A DNA stretch of 47,192 nt from JAJFUE01 sp039683515 (GTDB taxonomy: Bacteria; Sumerlaeota; Sumerlaeia; MVZB01): contig JBDKRG010000027.1 of NCBI GenBank assembly GCA_039683515.1, positions 1 through 47,192 of the forward strand, in the 5' to 3' direction. The number at the start of each line of letters is the position of its first letter. Within the stretch, counting starts at the first letter, position 1. Below the pieces are notes generated by a model. That model worked only from the letters and a program-made list of their open reading frames with translations, was not told the DNA's origin and ran no database searches. The position numbers were made by a program, and so were the translations under genes. This document shows positions 32,921 through 43,000 of this stretch, one piece after another.

Positions 32921-33568
32921 ATGGACCCGCTTGACCGGCAGAGAGAGTACTGGGACAGAGTCGTCGACAAGAAGAATTTCGCCAACCCGCTCGACTTCGA
33001 GCGGTTCGCGCGGCTCGTGCCGAAGGGGGGGCGCGTCCTCGATCTCGGCTGCGGCTACGGGCGGATCTGCGGCGAGCTGCTCGAGGCGGGCTGGCAGCAC
33101 GTGGCCGGCGTGGACATCTCGCCGGAGATGATCCGGCGCGGCCGCGAGCTTTACCCGGGCGCCGACCTGCGCGTCCTCGAGACCGATCGCGTCCCGTTCG
33201 GCGACGCCTCGTTCGATGCCGTCCTCTTATTCGCGGTCCTGACGTGCGTTCCGGGCGACGCCGGCCAGCGCTCGTTAATCGGCGAGGCCGAGCGCCTGCT
33301 CAAGCCCGGCGGGGTGATTGTTGTCAGTGATTACCCCCTCCAGGACAACGCGCGCAACCGGGCGCGCTACGCCGAGTTCGAAAAGAAATACGGCGCGTAC
33401 GGCGTGTTCGAGCTGCCCGAGGGAACCGTCCTGCGCCACCACGACATGAACTATGTGGAGAAGCTTCTGTCGCCGTTCCGGCGGATCGAGATCACAACGC
33501 AGGCCGTCCTCACGATGAACGGGCACGAGGCGAAAATATTTCAATACTACGGGCGCAAGGCGGGCTGA
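32921..33568 (+). CDS. Class I SAM-dependent methyltransferase
   Basis: Product of 215 residues from ATG 32921. Motif I is VLDLGCGYGRICGELL, followed by VAGVDISPEMIRRGRELYPG, the acidic post-I motif, and the hydrophobic strand DAVLLFAVLTCVP. This is the methyltransferase type 11/25 Rossmann fold. The C-terminal part (HHDMNYVEKLLSPFRRIE) is a typical variable substrate lid. The substrate is unknown. Its 3' end overlaps the convergent YfhO-like gene by 22 bases, so the two transcripts are antisense at their ends. Confidence 0.88.
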   Translation: MDPLDRQREYWDRVVDKKNFANPLDFERFARLVPKGGRVLDLGCGYGRICGELLEAGWQHVAGVDISPEMIRRGRELYPGADLRVLETDRVPFGDASFDAVLLFAVLTCVPGDAGQRSLIGEAERLLKPGGVIVVSDYPLQDNARNRARYAEFEKKYGAYGVFELPEGTVLRHHDMNYVEKLLSPFRRIEITTQAVLTMNGHEAKIFQYYGRKAG

Positions 33569-35835
33569 TTCCGGCGCGAGGGGACGCACGCGCAGGCGGC
33601 CGCGGCCAGAAGCCCCGCCAGAGCGATCGCCAGGCAGGTCTTCTCGAACCGGCCGGGATACTCGAACACGACGCGGTGCTCGCCGGCGCCGATCCAGGCC
33701 GCCGTCTGGCACATGTTCACGCGGGTAGGCCGGCGCGGCCCGCCGCCATCGACCCGCACGCGCCAGCGCGGATGATAGTTCTGGCTCAGGACAAGAAACC
33801 CGGGCCTGGTGAACCGGCACTCGATCACGACGTGCTGCGGGTCGGGCCACGACGGTTCGCCGATGATCGTCCCCTCGGCGGTCTCGGCCGGCTCGCGCGG
33901 CGCTTCGGAGCCCGCGTCGGCCTGTTCGATCCGGACGAGCCGGGGGTCGGGTTCGGAAGCGGCCATCTCCTCGAACATGTCGCGGCTCGAGGCGAACGTC
34001 TTGAACGTCCGGCCGACCCAGGCCGCCCCCGGCCACGTTATGTTCTCGTAGAGGAAAGCCTGCATGAACCGCCCCGGGATCCGCCCGATCGGCCGCAGAT
34101 GCGGCGAATCGATCGCAAGCGGCGACGCGAGCCACCGCGAGCCATAAAAGCCGCTCCACCGGACAAACCGCCCGGCGTCCGGAGGGGGCGCGCCCGCCGT
34201 CACGGCCGAAGCCATGTCGAATTGGTCAAGCAGCCCGGCGATATGCTGGTCGCCAAGGACGGAGGCCGACCACCAGGGAGTCATCCCGATATAGCCGCGA
34301 GCGGCCTGCCAGCCCCAGAGCGAAGTGTGTTCGCCCGCGAAGAACCGGCGCAGCTCGGTGTCGACGGCGCGGCCGGATCCGGTTCGCGCCTTGAGCACGT
34401 CCGCCATCTGCCCGAGACCGCCAAAACCATAGCTGCCGAGGCGCTCGGCGAAGGCGTTCGGCGAGGCGCCGGCGCGTTCGAGCATGGCGAGCGAATCCGG
34501 CCGGCCAAACCAGGCCGCGGCGTCGTCCAGCGGGATCAGGCGCCGCGTCACGAACGCCAGATCCGCGGCGACGGCCACCGCGACGCACGCGACCAACGCG
34601 ATCCGCGCCGGCCGGGCGACGCATGCGGCGCGTTTTGCGAGCGACCGCACCAGCGCGTCGAAGCCGAACGCCGCCAGGGCGACGAGGACGCCGTTGAAAA
34701 ACCACAGGTATCGCTGCGGAAAGCGCGAGACGCCTTCCATCGGGATCAGCCGGGCGAGCGATCCCGCCGGCCCCAGTCGGGATGCATAGGCCAGCAGCAG
34801 GCTCAGCGCGCCAAGGGCCAACAGCCCCCGGCACAGCCGGCGCCGCCAACCCGCGGCCAGGACGTATCCGGCGGCCATCGCGAGCGGGAGCCAGCCGATG
34901 TAGAGCATCTGCTCCCAGGCAAAATTGGAAACGAAAAACGCGACCCGCCCCCGCTCGCCGGCCGGCTCGCCCAGAACGAACGGGGCAAAGGGCATCAGCA
35001 GCGAACGAAACAGGGGCGCGTGACGCGTCGCCGGCCGATCGATCCAGCGCGACATCTCGAAGATCGGCCCCAGGTGCGGCAGGGCGATCGCCGCGCCGAT
35101 CGCCGCCGCCGCCGCCAGCCAGCCGATCCGCGCCGCCCAGAACCGGCGCGATCCCCACTCGGCGCGCAGGCCGATCAGGCGGATCGCGGACCAGGCGGCC
35201 AGCATCACGACCGCGTGGTGCAGAACCTCGATATGGCCGGCCAGCCCGAGCATCCCCATCGAAAACGCCAGCCCGGCCGCCTCGCGCCGCGCCGGTCGAA
35301 CCAGCAGCCGGTCAAGAAACAACCATGCGCACGGAATCCAGGCCTCGGCCTGCATGAGGTTCAACTGGCGCATGTGGGCGGGCAGATGCAGGCCCGCGCT
35401 CATCAGCACAGCCGCCATGAGCTGACCGGCGAGGCCCGCGCCCCACTGCCTGACCAGCAGCGCGGCGCCGACGCCCGCGATCAGCAGGTGCATGACAATC
35501 GTCCCCGCCGTCGCGGCCCGCGGCGGCAGGGCGGCGTAAAATGCCGCCGAAAACGGGTAATACGGAACCGCCTCCGGGATCGAAGCCAGCGGCATCCCGC
35601 CGTAACAGCCGGGGTACCACAGCGGCAGGCGGCCATGGGCCAGCGACGCTCCGGCCCACGCCCGCAGCGGCACATTCTGGTCGAGCAGATCGCTGATGCC
35701 GATTCCTTCGGTGGTCACCGGCAGATGAAAACGCAGCACCAGGCCCGGATAGACGATCGCGACGGCGGCCAGCGAAGCGGCGGCCGCGATTGCCAGCGCG
35801 ATCAGGGTCCGATGGTTGCGTTCCGACGAAGCCAT
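33547..35835 (-). CDS. YfhO-like multi-pass membrane protein
   Basis: Product of 762 residues. About 11-12 hydrophobic helices span residues 10-420, followed by a soluble periplasmic part and a last helix near residue 745. The N-terminal loop LAHGRLPLWYPGCYGGMPLA is the P-x-W-x-P...GG-x-P signature of YfhO/GT-C-like proteins, near the predicted active site. In Gram-positive bacteria YfhO is needed to glycosylate lipoteichoic acid; in diderms the role is unknown. It may use polyprenyl-linked sugars from the polysaccharide genes in this window, but that is inference. It is monocistronic and convergent with the methyltransferase. Confidence 0.8.
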   Translation of the reverse strand: MASSERNHRTLIALAIAAAASLAAVAIVYPGLVLRFHLPVTTEGIGISDLLDQNVPLRAWAGASLAHGRLPLWYPGCYGGMPLASIPEAVPYYPFSAAFYAALPPRAATAGTIVMHLLIAGVGAALLVRQWGAGLAGQLMAAVLMSAGLHLPAHMRQLNLMQAEAWIPCAWLFLDRLLVRPARREAAGLAFSMGMLGLAGHIEVLHHAVVMLAAWSAIRLIGLRAEWGSRRFWAARIGWLAAAAAIGAAIALPHLGPIFEMSRWIDRPATRHAPLFRSLLMPFAPFVLGEPAGERGRVAFFVSNFAWEQMLYIGWLPLAMAAGYVLAAGWRRRLCRGLLALGALSLLLAYASRLGPAGSLARLIPMEGVSRFPQRYLWFFNGVLVALAAFGFDALVRSLAKRAACVARPARIALVACVAVAVAADLAFVTRRLIPLDDAAAWFGRPDSLAMLERAGASPNAFAERLGSYGFGGLGQMADVLKARTGSGRAVDTELRRFFAGEHTSLWGWQAARGYIGMTPWWSASVLGDQHIAGLLDQFDMASAVTAGAPPPDAGRFVRWSGFYGSRWLASPLAIDSPHLRPIGRIPGRFMQAFLYENITWPGAAWVGRTFKTFASSRDMFEEMAASEPDPRLVRIEQADAGSEAPREPAETAEGTIIGEPSWPDPQHVVIECRFTRPGFLVLSQNYHPRWRVRVDGGGPRRPTRVNMCQTAAWIGAGEHRVVFEYPGRFEKTCLAIALAGLLAAAACACVPSRRNQPALRP

Positions 35836-35899
35836 TGCGCCTTATCCCGCCATGCGCCCGGGTAGACCAAGTGACAAAAGTTTTCCGGCAATAGGAATC

Positions 35900-35984
35900 G
35901 CCGGCGAGGGCGCCGGCGCCACAGTGCGATGAGCTATTCGATACTGAATGGCTGTTGTCGATGTGGGGCCGGCGCCCCCGCCGG
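35900..35984. repeat. REP-like inverted repeat upstream of the YfhO-like gene
   Basis: GCCGGCGAGGGCGCCGGCGCC (35900-35920) and a near-perfect complement (35965-35984) flank 44 bases. It lies in a 223-base region between the starts of nothing but this gene and the end of the S1-like gene. No promoter was recognised there. Confidence 0.75.
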
Positions 35985-36058
35985 CCATCCACGCATCACT
36001 TTCGTCAACCACTCTATCAGTCAGAGCCGCGCAAGTATAGGCCAGGCACGACGCGCAA

Positions 36059-36640
36059 TCACAATGAAAACCGGTGGAGCTCGATGCTGAAATCGATCCG
36101 ATCCTGCTTCTGCCTGAGATGGATCATCCGGGTCCGGTCATCGTAATCCTTGATGCAGGCGGAAACGGTTTCGCCGATCGGCGGCTGGTTGTCTCGAATC
36201 GAATCGTTCGAGTCCGAACGCGTCAGCCGCGCGGGGAACCCGGCGCCGATGTCGAGAAAAACCCCGTAATAGATCTGGTCGATGACCTTGCCGGTTACAT
36301 CGTCGCCGACGAGAATTTTCTCTTTCAGGGCGTTCCACATTTCCGCATGAGCCGAGTCCCCATACGTGCCGAAGAACTTCTTGAAGCGACGCCTCTCCAT
36401 CATCCGGTAAATCGGGTCGGTCAGAATTTCAAGCACGCTTGTGAAAAGCATCCAGGCGATGTAGCCGAAAAAGAATCCGCCCAAGAAACCGATGACCCCG
36501 CCCGCCACCGCGCCCGTCCAGCCGGAATGTTTTGCGCCATACATGCCGAATTCGATGGCAATCAGCACTCCAATCAGGAATGCCATGATGAAATCGATGC
36601 CGACTTCGGCGCGCCTGGTTTTGGCGGGCTGGTTAACCAT
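36059..36640 (-). CDS. Membrane-anchored S1-domain-like protein
   Basis: Product of 193 residues. Two hydrophobic segments (IDFIMAFLIGVLIAIEFGMY and VAGGVIGFLGGFFFGYIAWM) are followed by a soluble tail. Residues about 108-185 resemble an S1 RNA-binding barrel: KILVGDDVTGKVIDQIYYGV, then FLDIGAGFPARL and IGETVSACIKDYDDRTRMIH. S1 domains are usually cytoplasmic and bind RNA; joining one to a membrane hairpin is unusual. The start overlaps the DUF3482 stop by 8 bases (ATGGTTAA), so it is the third gene of that operon. The S1 assignment is by motif resemblance and should be treated as probable, not certain. Confidence 0.75.
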   Translation of the reverse strand: MVNQPAKTRRAEVGIDFIMAFLIGVLIAIEFGMYGAKHSGWTGAVAGGVIGFLGGFFFGYIAWMLFTSVLEILTDPIYRMMERRRFKKFFGTYGDSAHAEMWNALKEKILVGDDVTGKVIDQIYYGVFLDIGAGFPARLTRSDSNDSIRDNQPPIGETVSACIKDYDDRTRMIHLRQKQDRIDFSIELHRFSL

Positions 36641-38051
36641 GGGGCTGGACGTGCTCCTCGATCAGCCGGGCCAGTTCCTCGCGGGCGTGCTCGATCGTGA
36701 GCGGGTCGCGGTGCTTCCTGAGGCGGTCGAAACAGCCGGCAAGGCGGCGGCGCGCCGAATGGTCGAGCCTGCTCGTCGGGCCTTCGCGCCCCCCGCCGGC
36801 CGCCGGGATCGTGATCGGATCGCGCTTGGCGTGCGCGCGGCCGGCGACGGCCTCGTGGTAGAGGAGCGCGCGGTCGAGAAGGACCCATGGGAAGTTCGGC
36901 TCGCCGATGGGGCCGATCCTGAGAAGCGGCCCGCCGAGCGCCTGGCCGAGCACGCGGACCTGCGTGAGCCGGTCCCACGCCAGCCAGCTCGAGGCCCCGC
37001 CGATCGCGCCGCCGATGACCGTCCCGAGCATGAAGCTGTGGCCGGCGACCATGAAATCGATCGAGCCGCCGACGGCCGCGCCCATCGCCGCGCTCGTCGC
37101 CGCCAGCTGCCCGCGGCCGAGTCCCAGGCGCGACCACGTCGAGAGGTCGAACAGGTCGCCGCCGACGCTCTCGAGGTCGTCCTCGCGGACCTCGAGCCGG
37201 TCGTGGCTGTAGATCTGCAGCAGCGCCGAGCGCGCGGACTGCTCGCGGCGGCGCAGGCGGTCGTGGAATTTTTCGGCCAGCTCGACCCGGCGCGGCTCGA
37301 TCGGCTCGCCGACATTCAATCGCTTCTCCTCGACGAGCCCGAGCATGTCGGCCATCATCTCGGCGATGATCAGGGCGCTTTCGCGGCGGTCGTGCCGGCG
37401 CCCCTCGCGCAGGGCGCCGATGGCGTGCTCGATCGCCGGGCGCCAGTCCTCGCTCAGCTCGCGCAGCGTCTCGAGGAGGCGGATGCGCTGCTCGAAGCCG
37501 GCCTGGTGCGCGTTGAAGACGCGGACGATGCTGAAATACTGGTCGAGGACGGCGCGCCACTGGGCGACGTGGTCGCCCGGGCCGACCGGCCCGATCGGAT
37601 TGATGAGCGCCATGCGCGGCTGCGCCGTCCAGCGCAGGATCTCCATCTCCGCCTCGTGGCCGGGGTTGAACGGGATCGAGCCGTCGACCACGTAGAGGAT
37701 GGCGCCCCCCTCCAGAACCGGCTGCAGCAGCTCGATCTCCTGCTCGAATTGTCCCGTCGCGGCGTGCTCGTCGACGAACTTTTGCACCAATGCGCGGCGG
37801 TCGGCCGTGCCGGTCTCGCGCTCGCGCAACCAGGCGAGCATATGCCGCGCGCGCTCGAAGCCGGGCGTGTCGACCAGCACGTAAAGCGTCTGGCCGCCGA
37901 GCCGCATCGGGTAGGAGCGGCACCGGCGGGTGGTGCCGGGGGTCGATTCAATACGCACCGATTCGTCGGCCGCGAGGGTCGAGACGATGCTCGACTTGCC
38001 GCGGTTGACGTGGCCGACGACGACGAAGACGGGCGGGACGACGGCGGTCAT
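36633..38051 (-). CDS. DUF3482-type GTPase
   Basis: Product of 472 residues from ATG 38051, whose ATGA overlaps the stop of the DUF2868 gene and fixes the start. The N-terminal G domain has VVGHVNRGKSSIVSTL (Walker A/G1), a Thr-rich switch I (ESTPGTTRRC) and LVDTPGFERARHML (G3). A clear NKxD was not found (ALINPIGP is in that place). The C-terminal half carries a Gly-rich hydrophobic segment (AAMGAAVGGSIDFMVAGHSF, then MLGTVIGGAIGG) as in DUF3482 proteins, probably membrane-inserting. Such proteins are typically paired with DUF2868 partners, as here. They are dynamin/Era-like in spirit, but their role is uncharacterised. Confidence 0.88.
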   Translation of the reverse strand: MTAVVPPVFVVVGHVNRGKSSIVSTLAADESVRIESTPGTTRRCRSYPMRLGGQTLYVLVDTPGFERARHMLAWLRERETGTADRRALVQKFVDEHAATGQFEQEIELLQPVLEGGAILYVVDGSIPFNPGHEAEMEILRWTAQPRMALINPIGPVGPGDHVAQWRAVLDQYFSIVRVFNAHQAGFEQRIRLLETLRELSEDWRPAIEHAIGALREGRRHDRRESALIIAEMMADMLGLVEEKRLNVGEPIEPRRVELAEKFHDRLRRREQSARSALLQIYSHDRLEVREDDLESVGGDLFDLSTWSRLGLGRGQLAATSAAMGAAVGGSIDFMVAGHSFMLGTVIGGAIGGASSWLAWDRLTQVRVLGQALGGPLLRIGPIGEPNFPWVLLDRALLYHEAVAGRAHAKRDPITIPAAGGGREGPTSRLDHSARRRLAGCFDRLRKHRDPLTIEHAREELARLIEEHVQPHG

Positions 38052-39559
38052 GGCGCGGCCTCCTCGACGAGCGCGTCGACGCGCAGGCCGGGGTCGGCGG
38101 CGAGGCTCAGGCGGCGGCGCCACTGGTCGGCGTCGGCGGGCCTCGGCGAAGCGGGCCGCCCCTCGCTGTCGCAATGGTAGAGCAGCACGATCACGGGCCG
38201 GCGGCCGGCGCGCTCGCGGACCAGTTTCAGGAAATCGAGATAATCGCCGACCGGCGGCTCCCAGGCCTCGACGACCAGGACGATCGGGGCTTCGTCGGCG
38301 GCGACATCGGCAAGCGCGGCGGCATCGGCGGCGGTGTCCATGCCGCCGACGGCCAACACGCGCTTCGGCTCGACGCCCAGACGGCGCCCAACGAGCTCTC
38401 CGATGCCGGGCTCACGGACGCCCGCCCATTTAAGGACGAGCGGGTTTTGCGCGGGGGAGACATCAACGCCCGCGACAACCCCGGGCGCGGCAATCGGGCC
38501 GGATTCCTCGCCCTCTTCGGACTGCGTCTCGAGGAGCGGGCGGACGAGGCGCTCGCGCAGGCGCTGGAAATCGGCGTGGCCGAAATCGACGTCGCGCAGC
38601 GCGCGCCGCAGCCGCCACTGCGCGAAAACCAGGGCCAGCACGCGCGGCGCGAGGCCATACGCCAGCAGCGAGGCAAGCATGAACGGCAGCCACGCCGCCC
38701 ACACGCCCGTCCCGACGGCCGGGCTGCCCAGGAAGCGCTCCTCGAGGCTCGAGTAGCGCGTCGCCTCGACGTCGGCCGGCGCCGGCAACGCCCGCGGCAA
38801 ACACCACGACCACGGCAGCGCGATGACTCTCGCGGCGGCGTGAACCTGCTCCGGGCCGAGGAGGCTCGACCGCCAGCCGAGCGCGGGATCGCTCAGGACG
38901 GCCATCACGAGGAACCCGAGCGCCGCGCCGACGTTGAACGCGACGGCGAAGGCCTGCGTCATGCGCAGCAGGAGCCAGAACCGGATCCGCCCGTATTGCC
39001 AGTCGAGCCGGCGCAGAGACGCATAAATCTCGCGCAGGCGCTCGCCGCCGGAGACGCCGAGCTTGAGCGCGGCCCAACCGGCGGCCGTCGGCACGGCCCG
39101 CGCAATGCCGCGCATGAACGCCTGCAGCGGCTCCAAACCCGGCAGCCGGCCGAGCCGGCGCTCGGGCAAGATCACAAGAATCCAGCCACAAAGCAGAAGC
39201 AGCTGGGCGCCGACCATGACGGCCCACAGGTGAATCACGTTGATCGGGCGGCCGGAGGCCATCGACAGCCAGCCGCCGACGGCGCCGGCGCCGACCGCGA
39301 ACCCGCCGACGACGAGCGCGGTCGTGATCCACTGAAGAAGCTGCCCGAACTGGCGGCCGGGGGAGGTCCGGCCCGGCGGGCGGATTTCGTTCAGCCACGC
39401 CCGGTAGAGGGCGATGCCGTCGAGCGATCCGGCCTGGATCCGCCGGCCGGCCTCGGCGTCGCGGCGCAGCAGTTCGCCCCGCGGCGACCCGCGGTCGGCT
39501 TCGAGCTGCTGCTCGAGATCGATCAATTCGCAAATCGTCGGTAGCGCGGCGCGTTTCAT
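38048..39559 (-). CDS. DUF2868 membrane protein, partner of the DUF3482 GTPase
   Basis: Product of 503 residues from ATG 39559 (a GTG two codons earlier is possible). It has an N-terminal charged helical region (LIDLEQQLEADRGSPRGELL), about four to six membrane helices between residues 80 and 330, and a cytosolic C-terminal domain with VLAVGGMDTAADAAALADVA, then EAPIVLVVEAWEPPVGDYLD, which resembles a Rossmann- or P-loop-like fold without a Walker motif. DUF2868 and DUF3482 genes are commonly adjacent in other bacteria, which supports both calls. Here they overlap by four bases and are followed by the S1-like gene. Confidence 0.85.
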   Translation of the reverse strand: MKRAALPTICELIDLEQQLEADRGSPRGELLRRDAEAGRRIQAGSLDGIALYRAWLNEIRPPGRTSPGRQFGQLLQWITTALVVGGFAVGAGAVGGWLSMASGRPINVIHLWAVMVGAQLLLLCGWILVILPERRLGRLPGLEPLQAFMRGIARAVPTAAGWAALKLGVSGGERLREIYASLRRLDWQYGRIRFWLLLRMTQAFAVAFNVGAALGFLVMAVLSDPALGWRSSLLGPEQVHAAARVIALPWSWCLPRALPAPADVEATRYSSLEERFLGSPAVGTGVWAAWLPFMLASLLAYGLAPRVLALVFAQWRLRRALRDVDFGHADFQRLRERLVRPLLETQSEEGEESGPIAAPGVVAGVDVSPAQNPLVLKWAGVREPGIGELVGRRLGVEPKRVLAVGGMDTAADAAALADVAADEAPIVLVVEAWEPPVGDYLDFLKLVRERAGRRPVIVLLYHCDSEGRPASPRPADADQWRRRLSLAADPGLRVDALVEEAAP

Positions 39560-39569
39560 TTGCACCCAT

Positions 39570-40031
39570 TATTCATGAGAAAACAGAAATGAAAAATGAA
39601 AATCGGGCGAAAAACACGCGTGCGGATCGCCGAATCCGGTCCGTAGCGGCCTCGGCGGGATCCCCCGCATTCCGGGCGGCGCCGAAAACCCGCCGCCCGG
39701 CCGCCAGGCGCGCAATATGGCTTGATATCATTGAATATCTTCGGCTACATTGACCCGTCGTTCTGTCGGGATGCATGTCGTAACATGTGATTCTTTTCAC
39801 TCGGGGTGGGGGCACAACATAGGCGGCATCATGACTGGCGCCCGGGTTCCGATCCGGCCCGCCGATAATAGGTTTTTTATATCCCCGGCTCCCCCCGAAC
39901 GCATCCATCCACACGAAGCGGACACGGCTGATATATAAATAACGGCATGGCTTGTCCTGGCGGCGCCAGCGGCCCGGCCGGCGGGGAAACGGTTCTGGAA
40001 CCTCAGTCCACTACTCGGGGGGGGGAGAGCG
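39570..40031. other. Long intergenic region between divergent genes
   Basis: About 460 bases without a recognisable gene. It has an A-rich stretch with GAAATGAAAAATGAAAAT (about 39586-39603), an AT-rich patch around 39931-39940 and a G-run with a purine-rich ribosome-binding site just before 40032. TTGATA (39722) with TACATT (39746) at 18 bases is a possible promoter, but very far from the start. Nothing else is supported. Confidence 0.5.
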
Positions 40032-43000
40032 ATGAGATTTTGCCTGCTGCTGTTATGCATCGGGGCCATGGCCCGGTCGGCGGCCGCGACGGCTCCGACC
40101 ATTTCCGGCGTCTCGGCCACGCCGCAGGACACCTGGGCCACGGCGGCGTGGACGGCCAGCCAGAGTTCGTACGCCTACGTCGATTACGGCCCGACGACGA
40201 GCTACGGCACGACCGAGGCCACGACCGGCTCCCTGACCACCGCGCAAAAAGTCCAGCTCAACAACCTGACCGCCTCGACGCTCTACCACTACCGGGTGCG
40301 CAGCAAGAACTCCAGCGGCGAGATCGGCACGAGCGGCGATTACACGTTCACGACCAAGCCGGTCCAGTACGGCTGCGAAGGCAACCCGACCGGCCAGCCG
40401 ATCGGCGGCGGGGTCGGCTACAGCCGGACGATCGACCCGGCGACGGCCAATTACGTCGTCAGCACGGCGAGCGCGCTCAAGACCGCGCTGAGCTCGGCGA
40501 CGTCGGGCCAGGTCGTCTACGTCGCCGACGACGCCGTCATCGACTTGTCCAGCCAGACCTCGGCCATCACCATCAAGGCCGGCGTGACGCTGGCCAGCGG
40601 GCGCGGCCGCAACGGCTCGCTCGGCGGCCGGATCGTTTACAACACGTTCACGGCCCACGCCACATGGGCCCTGTTCACGACCGGCGGCACGGGGACGCGC
40701 ATCACCGGCCTGCGCATGATCGGCCCCTGGAACGGCCGCTGGCGCACCTACCAGGAATATCACGGCATCTACGTCGGCCACGCCAATTGCGAAATCGACA
40801 ACAACGAAATGGTGGGCTGGAACTATGCCGCGCTGGAGACGCTGCTCGCGTCCAACGCGTGCGCCCCCAATTTCCATCACAATTACGTCCATCACAACAC
40901 GAAGCTCGGCTGCGGCTACGGGATCTGCCCGGGATTCTGTTCCGGCGCCGCCGTCCCGGTCATCGAGGGAAACATCTTCGACTTCGAGCGCCACTCCGTG
41001 GCCGGCCACGGCAACGCGGGGATGAGTTACGAGGCGCGCTACAACCTGATCCTCGAGCACTCGATCAGCCACGTCTTCGACATGCACGGCGGCGCCGACC
41101 GCGACGACGGCACCGATATCGCCGGCTCGATCATCCGCATCCACCACAACACCGTCCGCAACACCGACCAGAGCGCCGTCTGCATCCGCGGCATCCCGAC
41201 CGTCGGCTGCTGGGTCAACAACAACCGGCTCTATCACGTCGACAACAGCCTGGCCATCCGCCAGATCAACGACTTCGGCAATTTCTGGTACTGGGACAAC
41301 CTGTACGGCGAGCCCGGCTACCCCGGCCTCATCGCCGAATGGAATTTCGAGGACGGCTCGGGGGCGAACGTCGCCGACAGCTCCGGCCGGGAGCACAACG
41401 GCGTCCTGTCCGCCATGAGCTACACGACATCCTGGGTCCCCGGCCACACCGGCGGGGGATTGACCTTCAACGACACCGGCGGCTCCGTCAACTGCGGCTA
41501 CAACATCACCCGGCTCGACAACATCGTCCTGGACTGCTGGGTCAAGTTCGACTCATCCATGCCGGAGAATCAATACATCATCAGCAACGGCGTCTACGAC
41601 CTGTACTACCGCGGCAGCTGGGCGGGCAACTATCTCTTTTTCCGCTATAACATCACCGGCTCCACCTACCCCGGCGACTCGGGCTGGACCGGCTACACGG
41701 CCGTCAAAAGCACCGTGCCCATCGTCGCCGGCCAGTGGTATCACTACACGGCCGTGCGCAGCGGCAACACGATGACGCTCTACACGAACGGCGCGCTCGA
41801 CCGCACGCTGGACTGCCTCGCCGGCTGCACCGTCGAGGCCTCCGCCATGACCAATCTCTCGCTCGGCATCGGCTTCTCGGGCGTCCTGGACGAGGTCAGC
41901 ATCTACGCCCCCTACACGCCCCCCGCCGACGCGCCGACGCTGACGTGGACGGGCGAGGCCAACTACACCGGCGCCGGCGTCTACCCGCTGACCGGCACGA
42001 CCGGCACCGACCTCAACTTCCGCGTCAAATACACCGACCCCCACGGCATCGCGCCGATGCTCGGCTACCCCAGGCTCCACATCCTGCGCGAGGGGATGGA
42101 GTTCGCGTACTTCACGCCGCTCGTGATGTCGGCGGCCGACGCGACCACCGTCACGGCCGGGCGCATCTACCAGTATCAGCTCAAACTGCCGCGCGGGTCG
42201 GACTACACCTACTACTTCGAGGCCAGGAACGCCGACGGCACCGCCGCCACGGGAGGCGCGACCACGCCCGCCGCCGGCCCGGCGATCACCTCCGGCAACA
42301 GCGCGCCGGTTCTCTACTACGGGACCAACGATTCGACCAAGTTCATCGAAAACATCATGTATCCCTCCACGTCCGGGACGAGCAACACCAACTTCGACAT
42401 CCGGGCCGCCTACATCGACATCGACAACGATCCGCCGCAGGCCGGCTACCCGAAGGTCAGAGTCTATGTCAGCGGCACGGAAATCCCGGGCAGCCCGTTC
42501 CAGATGACGCAGATGGACACCGGCAGGTTCTTCGACAAGCGCAACTACCAGCTCGTCAAGCGGTTCCCGGCCGGCACCTACGACTGCCAGATCATCTGCA
42601 ACGACGCCCAGGGCGCCGCGGCCAACCCCCTCCTGCCGACGGCGAACTACCCGACCGTGACCGACGGCGGCACGGTGTGGACAGACCTCGTCTGCGAAGC
42701 GCCCAACCCGAACCCGTCGATGTCGTTCACGGTGAAGGTCGCGTTCGGCGCGGCCGTCACCGGCTTCGCGGCAAGCGACGTGACGGTCACCAACGGCGCC
42801 GTGAGCGGCGTCACCGGCTCGGGCGGGTTCTACACGTTCACCGTCACGGCGACGACCCAGGGCCAGGCGACGACGGTCACGATCCCGGCCGGGGCGGTCT
42901 CTCCGACCAACAACGCCGCGGCCGCGACGATCAGCCGCGTCTGTTACCCGGCCACCGGCGGCGACGCGATCTGGGTGGGGTACGGTTACGCCGGCGCGCT

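Noticed and set aside
39570..40031. Riboswitch (c-di-GMP or similar) in the leader of the beta-helix giant
   Set aside because: No conserved core sequence or consistent stem set could be recognised by eye. A covariance-model search would decide.
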